Source of the DNA: Thermoplasmata archaeon
GTDB lineage: Archaea; Thermoplasmatota; Thermoplasmata; Lutacidiplasmatales; UBA184
Direction of reading: 5' to 3'
Assembly (NCBI GenBank): GCA_021790425.1
Contig: JAJYEA010000005.1
Location: 1 to 64,000 of the forward strand
Length of the DNA: 64,000 nt
Under the pieces are notes generated by a model, which was not told where the DNA came from, made no database searches, and saw nothing but the letters and a program-made list of their open reading frames with translations. The translations under genes and the position numbers were made by a program. This document shows positions 8,016 through 18,600 of the stretch, piece after piece (within the stretch, counting starts at the first letter, position 1; the number at the start of each line of letters is the position of its first letter).

Positions 8016-11000
8016 ATGCGAATGTCTGTCGCGCCGCGGCATGTCAGGGTCGCGGGCAACGAAGGCACTCCCCGCTTCCCGACCGCTTGGGTGGTGCTGG
8101 CGTTGCTCCTCCTGCTTGTCGTGTCGGGACTGAGCGCCGCGCCCGAGGCGGCGCCTCAGACTGCTGGTTCCGATACGATCGCTGCTGGCCATGCGGGCAA
8201 GGTCTCGTCCCCCGGTCCCGCCGCGCAACCGATGGTGCGGGCGAACTTCCTCCCGTCCCGGCTCCCTTCCGTGAGCGGGTTCCACTCCCAGGTGAACGTC
8301 TCGACGACCTCGCCGGTCCACGCCAGCGGGGGTCCGGTCGCCGCTCCCTCCAACAGCCCATCGACGGTCACCGACGCCACGGGGGTCGTCTACACGACCT
8401 GGGCCGCGAACGTCTCCGGGACGTGGCGGATCTACTTCTCCAAGAGCACCGACGGATCGACCTTCACCGCCCCGGTGCTCATCGACCCCACGCCCACCTC
8501 GGGGGACGAGGATGTGAGCCCGAACATCGCGGTGTCCGGATCGGGATCGACCGCCAAGGTGGTGGTCGTCTATCAGGTGATGGTCAGCTACACGATCGCA
8601 TCGGGCGGATTCTACGACTTCGTGCTCTCCACCAACGGCGGCGGAACCTGGCCCTCCGCGGTCACCGGCTCCTACATCAGCGACCCCTACAGCAACATCG
8701 TCTCCCCGGTGGCAGCGTGGGATTCCGCGGGCAACCTCATCGTTGCCTTCTGGGCATCGACCACTACGGGCACCGGGGACACGAACCTGGCGGTCGACCT
8801 CTGGACGGGAGGGACCGCCTACTCGACCAGCTACACGGGCCCCGCGTTGGTCTACGAGTTCTATCCCACGATCGCCCTGGCCTGCAGTTCGACCGTCGCG
8901 AGCTGCGGGATCGAGATCTCGGTCACCAACTCCGGAGGCACGCTCAACTATGCCGAGCTCTACTATTCCACCAACCAGTTCTCGACCTTCACGACGCACA
9001 AGGTGTTGAGCACCGCCGCCTTCAGCAGCAGCGCGAACTACGCCACGGAGGTGGTCGACGAGGCGGGGGTCAGCTACGGTTCCGGCTACAACGCGACCGT
9101 GGCCTTCCTGTACAACGTGGGTTCGGACGCTTCTCCCACGTACAACGTGAACACCACGTATACCTCGACGGGCTGGACCAGCACCACCAAGGGCGGGTAT
9201 CCCGCCGGGGCCTCGGGTACCGGTCTGGGTGCCGTTGCCGTGAGCGTCAGCTCCGGGAACGACCCCTACGTCTTCTACTGTGCGGTCGGCGGGACTCCGA
9301 TGGTCACCTGGGCACTGTCCCCGGGCGGGGCCTACCTCACCGCCATCGCCGTCACCAAGTCGCCCTCCGACGCCACGTCGTTGGCGGTCACGACCGCCGT
9401 GGCACCGTTCCGGGTGGACCTCGTCTACCTGAATGCCTCGAAGTCGACCCTGCCCCAGGTCTACTATAGCAGCCTGGTCGGGCTCTCCGCCACCGCCTCC
9501 GCATCGCCCACCACCGTGGACCTCGGGCAGAACGTGAGCTTCACCTCGTCCATCAACGGGGGACTGGCCGCCTACTCCGACTCCTGGAACTTCGGAGGCG
9601 CCTGCTCGCCTTCCTGCCCTTCCACCCTCCCCAACGCCTCGGTGAACTACACGACGACCGGGGTCTACACCGCGAAGCTCACCGTGACGGACGGGATAGG
9701 GGAGACCGTCACTGTGAGCGCCCCGGCCGTGACAGTGAACGCGCGGCCCGGGATCAGCCTCGCCCCGGTGAATGCGACCATCGATGCCGGGATGTCGAGC
9801 AACGCCACGGCCACGGCGAGCGGAGGAACGCTTCCCTACGGTGCCTACGCGTTCTACCGGAACGGGGTCGTGTCGCAGAGCGGGAGCCAGACCTGGTTCA
9901 ACACGACGTTCCCCACGGCCGGGGTCTTCTACGTCAACGCGACCGTGACGGATGCCCTGGGGGTCACCTCGTCCGCGGCCTCGTCCGTGATCACCGTGAA
10001 TCCCCTCCCCTCCATCACGGCCTTCACGGCCACTCCCGCCACCATGGCGCTGGGGAACAGTTCCACGCTCTCGGTCACCACCGCGGGGGGGACCGCCCCG
10101 TTCACGTACGCCTATAGCGGCCTTCCCACCGGGTGCACCACCGCCAGCAGCCCGACGCTCACGTGCACCCCGACTGTCAACGGCTCATTCCGGATCAACG
10201 TGACCGCCACCGACCGCTTCGGGCGGAGCGTCACGTCCAACACGACCCTGGACGTCACTCCCGCGATCCCTCCCCTGGCCGTGAGCGCCTTCACCGCGTC
10301 TCCCTCGAGCTTCACGCAGGGGGGAACCACCTACCTGAACGTCACCGCATCCGGAGGAGTGACCCCCTACACGTACGTCTACTCCAGCCTGCCCGCAGGT
10401 TGCAATTCGGCGAATGTGACCTCGCTGGCGTGCACGCCGACGGCGAACGGCACCTTCGCCGTGACCGTGACGGTGACCGACGTCCAGGGGCACGTCGCGA
10501 GCCGGAACGTCTCGTTCACCGTGACCCCCGTGGTCATCCCTCCCATCTCGATCGCCTCCTTCACGGCCTCGCCCGCCGCGTTCCTCTTGGGCGGCACCAC
10601 GGACCTCAACGTGTCGGCGAGTGGGGGGCAGGGACCCCTGTCGTACTCCTATTCCGGGCTGCCGGCCGGGTGCTCGTCCCAGAACCTCTCCTCACTGGCC
10701 TGCACACCCTCGGGGGTCGGCAACTCGACCGTCACCGTGACGGTCTCCGACGCCCACGGCCGTTCCGCCACGCAGACCACCTCCTTCAGCGTGGGATCGC
10801 CTCCCGTCCCGCTTTCGATCACCTCCTTCGCGGCGACCCCGTCCTCCTTCGTCGTGGGCAATTCGACCACGTTCCTGGCCAAGGTGAGCGGCGGGACACC
10901 CTCGTACAGCTACGCGTACTCGAACACCCTTCCCGGGTGTGTCCCGATCAATTCGAACACCTGGGCGTGCACGCCCTCCACCGCCGGGAACTACACGGTC

Positions 11001-12542
11001 ACCCTGACGGTGACGGACCAGGCCTCGCACACCGCCACGGCGGAAGCGAACCTGACGGTCAGCCCCGTGCCGCTTCCCCCGAAGCCCTCCATCTCCGCCT
11101 TCACGGCGGCGCCGAACCCCGTGACCCTCGGGGGCAAGGTCTGGTTCAATGCGTCGGCGACCGGAGGCACTCCTGCCTATTCCTACGCCTACGCGGGGCT
11201 GCCCTCCGGGTGCAGCTCGATCGACACGTCGACCTTCTCCTGTACCCCCACGAAGGCCGGGAACTACTCGATCGGTCTCACGGTCACCGACTCCCGCTCC
11301 CAGACCGCACAGGCCACGGCCGCCCTCGAGGTACGGGCTGCGGTGGTCCCGACTCCCCTCACGGTATCGCTGGGGGCCAACCAGACCCACGTGAAGGTCG
11401 GCGAACTGTTCAAGCTCACCTCGCAGGCCTCCGGTGGCCATGGGCCGTACACCTACCTGTACGCCATCAACGGGACGAACCAGAGCAGCTCGCCCTCGAC
11501 GGACAGCTGGACCCTCAACCTGACGCACCCGGGGACCTATTCCTTCACGGTGTGGGCGGAGGACTCCGTGCACGCCAAGGCGCAGAGCACCTCGGTGACG
11601 GTCACCGTGGACGCGCTGCAGACCAACGTCACCCCGAGCGGTGCCTTCCCCTGGTGGATGCTCCTCGTCGCCATCGCGATCGCGGGGCTGATCCTGCTCA
11701 TCTTCTACGTGCACAACCGCCGCTCTCGGTCGAAACGCCCCGAGGAGACGGGGGTTGCCGAGGAGGCCCTTGCCGGGACGGCGGTGGTGGCGGGCGGTGC
11801 CTCGGTGGCCGGTTCTCCGACGGCCGATGACCTCGGCCTTCCCAGCGGGGCCGGGTATGTCGCCGAGCCGGTCGCCCCCGTGGCCCCGGTCCCGCCCCGG
11901 GTCCCCGTCGCCGCAGGCCCGCACTCGCGCTCCACGGGCGAGACCGAGGAACCCCTGACTAGCTGCCCCTCGTGCAGCGGTCCGCTCGGGTCGGACCTGT
12001 CCTGCCGAACGTGCGGTCGGAACTGGTCGGAGGGCGGCATCGCGCTCGGTGCGGCAGCGGTCGCTCCGTTGCCTCCCGCCCCCCCGGTTGCTCCCACGGC
12101 CCTCACCACTTGCCCTCAGTGCGGATCCCACCTGGGTCCGGATCTCGCATGCTATCAGTGCGGCGTCAGCTGGGTCCCGGAGGCGGGAGCCCACGCCGAG
12201 CCCCCTCCCCCGGCGCCGGCGGCCACGGATGCTGAAGCGACGGTCTCGACCCCGCCGGAACCGGTGGCGGAGCCCGCGGCGGTTGCGCAAGCTCCCCCGG
12301 CACCTGCCCCCGCCCCCCAGCCTGAAGTTGCGCCCCCTGTGGAGCCGCCACGCACCCCGCCGACGCCAAAGGAGGAGCCGCGGGCGCCCGTCCCGGACGT
12401 TCCCTCCCCCCCGACGGCACCCGAGAGCTCGTCCCCGGCCAAGTCGCTGCCGACCCGCGCCTGCTTCGTCTGCGGGTCCCTGCTGGTCGGCAATTACTGC
12501 CCTGTCTGCGAGACCCATTGGGACGAGGAAGAAGCCCATTGA
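8016..12542 (+). CDS. Large surface protein C: BNR/sialidase-like propeller head, Ig/PKD-like repeats, TM, three zinc ribbons
   Basis: Head repeats such as WRIYFSKSTDGSTFTAPVLID and YDFVLSTNGGGTWPSAV; many GLPxGC repeats; TM FPWWMLLVAIAIAGLILLIFYVHNRRSRSKR; ribbons CPSCSGPLGSDLSCRTCGRNW, CPQCGSHLGPDLACYQCGVSW and CFVCGSLLVGNYCPVCETHW. Confidence 0.85.
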   Translation: MRMSVAPRHVRVAGNEGTPRFPTAWVVLALLLLLVVSGLSAAPEAAPQTAGSDTIAAGHAGKVSSPGPAAQPMVRANFLPSRLPSVSGFHSQVNVSTTSPVHASGGPVAAPSNSPSTVTDATGVVYTTWAANVSGTWRIYFSKSTDGSTFTAPVLIDPTPTSGDEDVSPNIAVSGSGSTAKVVVVYQVMVSYTIASGGFYDFVLSTNGGGTWPSAVTGSYISDPYSNIVSPVAAWDSAGNLIVAFWASTTTGTGDTNLAVDLWTGGTAYSTSYTGPALVYEFYPTIALACSSTVASCGIEISVTNSGGTLNYAELYYSTNQFSTFTTHKVLSTAAFSSSANYATEVVDEAGVSYGSGYNATVAFLYNVGSDASPTYNVNTTYTSTGWTSTTKGGYPAGASGTGLGAVAVSVSSGNDPYVFYCAVGGTPMVTWALSPGGAYLTAIAVTKSPSDATSLAVTTAVAPFRVDLVYLNASKSTLPQVYYSSLVGLSATASASPTTVDLGQNVSFTSSINGGLAAYSDSWNFGGACSPSCPSTLPNASVNYTTTGVYTAKLTVTDGIGETVTVSAPAVTVNARPGISLAPVNATIDAGMSSNATATASGGTLPYGAYAFYRNGVVSQSGSQTWFNTTFPTAGVFYVNATVTDALGVTSSAASSVITVNPLPSITAFTATPATMALGNSSTLSVTTAGGTAPFTYAYSGLPTGCTTASSPTLTCTPTVNGSFRINVTATDRFGRSVTSNTTLDVTPAIPPLAVSAFTASPSSFTQGGTTYLNVTASGGVTPYTYVYSSLPAGCNSANVTSLACTPTANGTFAVTVTVTDVQGHVASRNVSFTVTPVVIPPISIASFTASPAAFLLGGTTDLNVSASGGQGPLSYSYSGLPAGCSSQNLSSLACTPSGVGNSTVTVTVSDAHGRSATQTTSFSVGSPPVPLSITSFAATPSSFVVGNSTTFLAKVSGGTPSYSYAYSNTLPGCVPINSNTWACTPSTAGNYTVTLTVTDQASHTATAEANLTVSPVPLPPKPSISAFTAAPNPVTLGGKVWFNASATGGTPAYSYAYAGLPSGCSSIDTSTFSCTPTKAGNYSIGLTVTDSRSQTAQATAALEVRAAVVPTPLTVSLGANQTHVKVGELFKLTSQASGGHGPYTYLYAINGTNQSSSPSTDSWTLNLTHPGTYSFTVWAEDSVHAKAQSTSVTVTVDALQTNVTPSGAFPWWMLLVAIAIAGLILLIFYVHNRRSRSKRPEETGVAEEALAGTAVVAGGASVAGSPTADDLGLPSGAGYVAEPVAPVAPVPPRVPVAAGPHSRSTGETEEPLTSCPSCSGPLGSDLSCRTCGRNWSEGGIALGAAAVAPLPPAPPVAPTALTTCPQCGSHLGPDLACYQCGVSWVPEAGAHAEPPPPAPAATDAEATVSTPPEPVAEPAAVAQAPPAPAPAPQPEVAPPVEPPRTPPTPKEEPRAPVPDVPSPPTAPESSSPAKSLPTRACFVCGSLLVGNYCPVCETHWDEEEAH

Positions 12543-12618
12543 GTCGGGTCGGAGTCCTCGCCGGAACCGAAACGGAGCAGGCGTGCCGGGAGACGGTCAC
12601 CGGCCGCCGTTAATCAGC

Positions 12619-12627
12619 TATAAATAG
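12619..12627 (+). promoter_or_regulatory. TATA box for the giant surface protein gene
   Basis: CTATAAATA upstream of in-frame ATGs at 12638 and 12650. Confidence 0.5.
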
Positions 12628-12637
12628 GTTGCTCGCG

Positions 12638-15600
12638 ATGTGGAGAGTGATGCTTGGGGGAGGGAGAGGCCCCTCTGCCTCTCGTGCACGCGTGGGCCTG
12701 CTCGCGATATCGTTGCTCCTGGTCGTGTCGACCTGGTCGGGGATAGGGCTCGCCCAGGCGATCCCGGCCGGCTCGGGTCACTCCTCCTCGCCGGCCGTGG
12801 GCACGGGTGTCGTCCGGTTCGCCCACGGGGCCACGTTCCCCGGGGCCCCTGACCGCGCCCCGAACTTCGTTTCCGCGCACCTCGCGGGGCTTGTGCCCTC
12901 CTCGGCGGTGCACCGCACGCCGTTCTCCCCGGGTCCCATCCGTTCGGGCCTGGCGGGGTCCAAGGTCGGGAGCCCGCTCTCGGCCACGAACCCCTACTAC
13001 ATGCAGGAAGGAGGAACGATCGCCCAGTTCACCAACGGGGCGTTCGGGGGATTCGCGGGATGGTACATCAACGTCACGCTGCAGACGAGCCCCTATCCGA
13101 TCGGCTACGAGTTCAACGGCGTCACGAACGTTGGGGATTGGTACCAGACCGTCGTGGGATACGACTGGCCGGGATGCAACACCGGGTTCGAGCTGCTCTA
13201 CTCCTCGTGGAACAACGCGGGGTCGAACAGCGGGGGTACGTACTGCGACCCGAGCGTCACCCTCTCCTCCGGGAACGTGGTCGAGCTCTGGCTGTGGATC
13301 GACACGACCTCCTCCGACTCCACCTACCAGGACGCGTGCATGGCCGTCACCGACGTGACCACCGGTTACTCGTCGAACAGCGACTGCGTGACGCAGCCGG
13401 ACGGCGGGAGCACGCCCCAGAACAACTACTTCGAGAGCCTGACGTCCGCGGCCAACACCAACGGGTACGCCACGGGCCCCTGGACGGAGCTCATCGACAC
13501 CACCTCGTCGGCGTGCACGACCTACACCGGACTCCCCACCATGACCTACCAGTTCCCCCAGATGCTGGGCCTCTACGTGACGGCCTACATCCCCTGGTCC
13601 GACCAGTTCCTCTCGGGCGGGGCGACGTGCTACTCCAGCGCCAGTCCGGACCCCGAGATCGCGCTGACCATCTCCGATCACACCGTGCATTACTCGCAGG
13701 AGGCTCCTTCGTACGGCCCGCACTGGGAGTCCGGGCAGAACACCACGGCCACGAACTGGGTGTTCGAGACCGACCACGCGCCGTCCTCTCCTGTGTCGCT
13801 CTCCATCTCGGAGTCCCGATCGACCGCCGATATCGGCCAGGCGGTGACCTACACCCCCTCCGCCTCGGGAGGGACGACGCCGTACGCCTACCACTGGTAC
13901 CTGAACGGGGTGCTGCAGACGAGCACCACGAGCACCTGGTCCTGGACCCCGTCGGCGGCCGGGACCGATGACGTGGAGGCTACGGTCACGGATGCGAGCA
14001 CGAACACCTACGGCTACTCGAACGAGGTCGCGGTCTCCGTCTCCTCCGATCCCGCCGTGGGCGCCCCGACCGCCTCCCCGGCCAGCGGCGGCATCGATGC
14101 CGGACAGTCGGTCACCTTCACGAGCGCGACGCCGACCGGAGGGTACGGGTCGTACGGCTATTCCTGGACCGCGCTCCCGACGGGATGCACGAACTCGGGG
14201 ACCTCCACGGAAACCTGCAGCCCCACGGCCGGCAACACCTACACCGTCACCGTCCAGGTCACGGACGGGAACGGGTACGCCGTCACCGGCTCCCTCTCCT
14301 ACCTGGTCGACTCCGACCCCGCCGTGGGCGCCCCCACGGCCTCGCCGGTCTCGGGGGGCATTGACGTGGGACAGACCGTCACCTTCACGAGCGCCGCCCC
14401 GTCCGGAGGATCCGGGGGGTACGGCTACTCCTGGACCTCGCTTCCGACCGGGTGCACGAGCTCCGCCGCGTCGACCGACACCTGCACTCCGACCGCCGCG
14501 AACACCTACACGGTTACGGTCAAGGTGACGGATTCGCATGGGGTTGCGACGACGGGGACCATCTCCTACGTGGTCGTTTCCGACCCCGTTCCCTCGATCA
14601 GCCCCTCGATCGCATCCGGCGGGATCGATGCGGGCCAGACCGTGGTCTTCACCGGGTCGGCCACCGGTGGGTCCGGAGGGACGGTCTATGCGTGGACCTC
14701 GCTCCCCACCGGGTGCACGAACTCGGGGGCGGCCTCGCAAAGCTGCACCCCTACGACGGCCGGGAGCTTCACGGTCACGCTCAAGGCGACCGATTCGAAC
14801 GGGTTCGCCGCCACGATCTCCATCACCTACGTCGTGGACACGGACCCGAGCATGGGGAACCCGACGGCCAGTCCCGTCTCGGGAGGCGTGGACGTGGGCC
14901 AGCCGGTGACGTTCACCAGCGCGACCCCTTCGGGCGGCTCGGGCGGATACGTCTATGCCTGGACGTCGCTCCCGACGGGATGCTCCAACTCCGCAGCCTC
15001 GACCGACACCTGCACCCCCAACACCGCCGGGGCCTACACCGTGACGGTCCAGGTGAAGGACTCGAACGGGTTCCCTGTCACCGGGTCGATCAGCTACAGC
15101 GTGGACTCCGATCCCACGGTGGGCAACCCGACGGCGAGCCCTGGGTCGGGAGGGGTCGACGTGGGCCAGACGGTGACGTTCACGAGCGCTACCCCGAGCG
15201 GAGGCTCCGGGGGATACGCCTACTCCTGGACGTCCCTTCCCACCGGATGCACGAGCTCCGGTGGCTCGACCGATTCCTGCGTTCCCACGGGTTCCGGCTC
15301 GTTCACCGTGACGGTGCAGGTGAAGGACTCCAACGGCTTCGCGGTCACCGGAACGATCACGTACGCGGTGGACATTGACCCCGCGGTCGGCAACCCGACC
15401 GCGAGCCCCGTTTCCGGCGGGGTCGATGTTGGCCAGACGGTGACCTTCACGAGCGCCACCCCGAGCGGTGGATCCGGCGGCTACGTCTACTCGTGGACCT
15501 CCCTTCCCACCGGATGCACGAATTCCGGTGCGTCCACGGACTCCTGCGTGACGACCACCTCGGGCACGTCCACCGTGACGGTGCAGGTGAAGGACTCCAA

Positions 15601-18600
15601 CGGCTTCGCGGTCACCGGGACCATCACCTACGCGGTGGATTCCGATCCGGTCCCCTCGATCAGTCCTTCCATCGGGTCCGGCGGGATCGATGTCGGCCAG
15701 ACGGTCACCTTCACGGGCTCGGTGACCGGCGGTTCCGGAGGGACCGCCTATTCGTGGACCTCGCTCCCCACCGGATGCACGAACTCTGCGGCCTCGACGG
15801 ACAGCTGCACCCCGTCCACGGCGGGTTCGTACACCGTGACGCTCAAGGTCACGGACTCCAACTCCTTCTCGGCCACGACATCGATCGCGTACTCGGTCGA
15901 CGGCGACCCGACCGTGGGCAATCCGACGGCTTCGCCCATCTCGGGAGGGGTCGATGTGGGACAGACCGTCACCTTCACGAGCGCCACCCCGTCCGGAGGG
16001 TCCGGCGGGTACACCTACTCCTGGACCTCGCTTCCCACGGGATGCACGAGCTCCGGCTCGTCGACCGACTCCTGCGTACCCACCGGGTCAGGATCGTTCA
16101 CCGTGACGGTGCAGGTGAAGGACACCAACAACTTCGCGGTCACGGGGACGATCACCTACCTCGTGGAGTCGGACCCCGTTCCCACGGTCACGCCGTCCCA
16201 TGCCTCGGGGGGCGTCGACGTGGGACAGACCGTATGGTTCAATGCCACGGTGACGGGCGGATCCGGCGGCACCAGCTACTCGTGGACCTCGCTCCCCACC
16301 GGATGCACAAACTCTGCGAGCGCCACGGACAGCTGTACCCCGTCTACGGCGGGCTCGTACACCGTCACGCTCAAGGTCACGGACTCGAACGCGTACAGTG
16401 CGACCACCTCGCTCACCTACGTGGTCGACTCCGACCCGGTGCCCTCCGTCACCCCCTCCCATCCCTCGGGTGCGGTGGACGTCGGGCAGACCGTGTGGTT
16501 CAACGCCACGGTGACGGGCGGATCCGGTGGGACCACCTACTCCTGGACCTCGCTCCCGACTGGATGCACGAACTCGGCAACCTCGAGCGACAAGTGCGTG
16601 CCGACGGCCGCGGGAGGCTTCACCGTCACGCTCAAGGTCACGGACTCGAACGCGTTCAGCGCGACCGCCACGCTCAGCTACACGGTCGACAGCGATCCGG
16701 CGGTCGGGAACCCCACCGCCTCGCCCGTCTCCGGAGGGATCGACGTGACCCAGACCGTGACGTTCACCAGCGCGACCCCTTCCGGCGGGTCGGGCGGGTA
16801 CGCCTATGCGTGGAGCGGGCTGCCCACCGGATGCACGAGCTCCGGGACGGCGACGGACTCCTGCACCCCCACGTCGGCGGGCACTTCGACCGTGACCGTG
16901 ACGGTGAAGGACTCGAACGGCTACGCGGTCACCGGCTCGATCTCCTATGTCGTGGACACCGACCCGACGGTCGGTGCCCCGACCGCGGTGCCGGCCACCA
17001 GCGGCATCGACTCCGGACAACCCGTCGTCTTCACGAGCGCCACCCCTGCCGGCGGCTCGGGCGGATACACCTACGACTGGACGGTCCTTCCCACCGGATG
17101 TGCCAGCTCGGGAACGGCCACGGACTCCTGTACCCCCTCCGGCATCACCACGAACACCTCCTTCTCGGTGACCGTCAAGATCACGGACTCGAACGGCTTT
17201 GCCGTCACCAGCGGGGCGCTCCCCTACCAGGTCCTGAGCGATCCCACGGTCACCCTGACGGCCTCCTCGGGCTTTGTCGACCTCACGCAGGTCCTGACCC
17301 TCACGGCCGCGGTCTCCGGCGGCGCGGGGGGCTATGCCTTCGCCTGGACGCACACCCCCACCGGGTGCACGGCATCGAACGTTCGCGTGATCACCTGCAC
17401 TCCCACGGCGACCGGCAGCTTCCCGGTCGACGTGAACGTCACGGATGGGAACGCGTTCAAGGTCATCGCGACCTCGGTCACCGTGAAGGTCAACCAGGAC
17501 CCGACGTTGGCGGAATCCCCGTCCGCCGCCCAGAGCAACGAGTCGGGGGAGATCAACAACTTCACCGCCACCGTCACCCTCGGCAGCACCCCCTACACCT
17601 ACCAGTGGATGGTGAACGGGACGGCGGTCGCGGGGGCGACCTCTGCGGTCTACGCCTTCCATCCGATGCACCCGGCCACCTACACCGTCAACGTGACGGT
17701 CCGGGACGCGGCAGGGTGGGTGCTCTGGGGCGCGTCCGTGACCGAGACGGTCTACCCCGGACCCGAGGTCACTCTCGCGGTCCCCACCACCGCGGTCGAC
17801 CTGGGGGCGACCGTGTCGTACGCGGGAAGCGAGAGCGGTGGGGTGCCCCCCATCGTCCTCCAGTGGTTCGTGAACAGCGCGCTGGTCCAGTCCGGTGGCT
17901 ACAAGGACTTCAACTTCACGGCCGCCGGGGCCGCCGTCTATACCATCACCTTCCAGGCCACGGACGCGGACAACGCCCACGTGAGCCAGACGAGCACGCT
18001 CACGGTCTTCCCCGACCCGACGGTCGCGACCCCCACGGCGAGCCCCGCGTCCATCGACTCGGGCCAGTCCGTCACCTTCTCGGCGGTCGTCAACGGGGGT
18101 TCGGGCACGTTCACCTACGTCTGGTCGGGTCTCCCCTCCGGATGCGTGAGCTCCAACAGCTCCTCCATTGCCTGCACCCCCGCGGCCGTGGCATCGAACA
18201 CCTCGCTCGCCGGGATCTCGGTCCACGTGTCGGACACCCTCGGCAAGTCCGCCACCTCCGGCTCCCTCACCCTCTCGGAGGACGCCGATCCCGTGACCGG
18301 CGTTCCCACGGCATCGCTCCCTATCATCGACAATGGTCAGACGGTCACCTTCGCCGTCCCGATCTCGGGCGGTTCCGGGGGCTACGCGTTCGTCTGGTCG
18401 GGCCTGCCCAAGGGGTGCGCCAGTGCGAACACCCGCCCCCTGAGCTGCACGCCGAGCGGCGTTCTCGCGAACGCCAGCACCTCGATCTCCGTGGGCATCA
18501 CCGACTCGAACGGATACCCCGTGGCCTCGGGATCGCTCGCGTATGAGGTCCTCGCCGACCCCACCGTCTCGGTACCTGTGGCCGCTCCCGCGTCCGTGGA

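Noticed and set aside
14048-17238. CRISPR-like periodic repeats
   Set aside because: Period is about 265 bp, fully coding and in frame, with no short direct repeats separated by unique spacers and no cas genes.
15493-18546. Plus-strand ORF of 1017 aa; likewise 1209-2216, 10133-11830, 19306-21528, 21509-23368 and 23435-25339
   Set aside because: Out-of-frame shadows of the repeat-protein genes. Their repetitiveness only mirrors the true frame.
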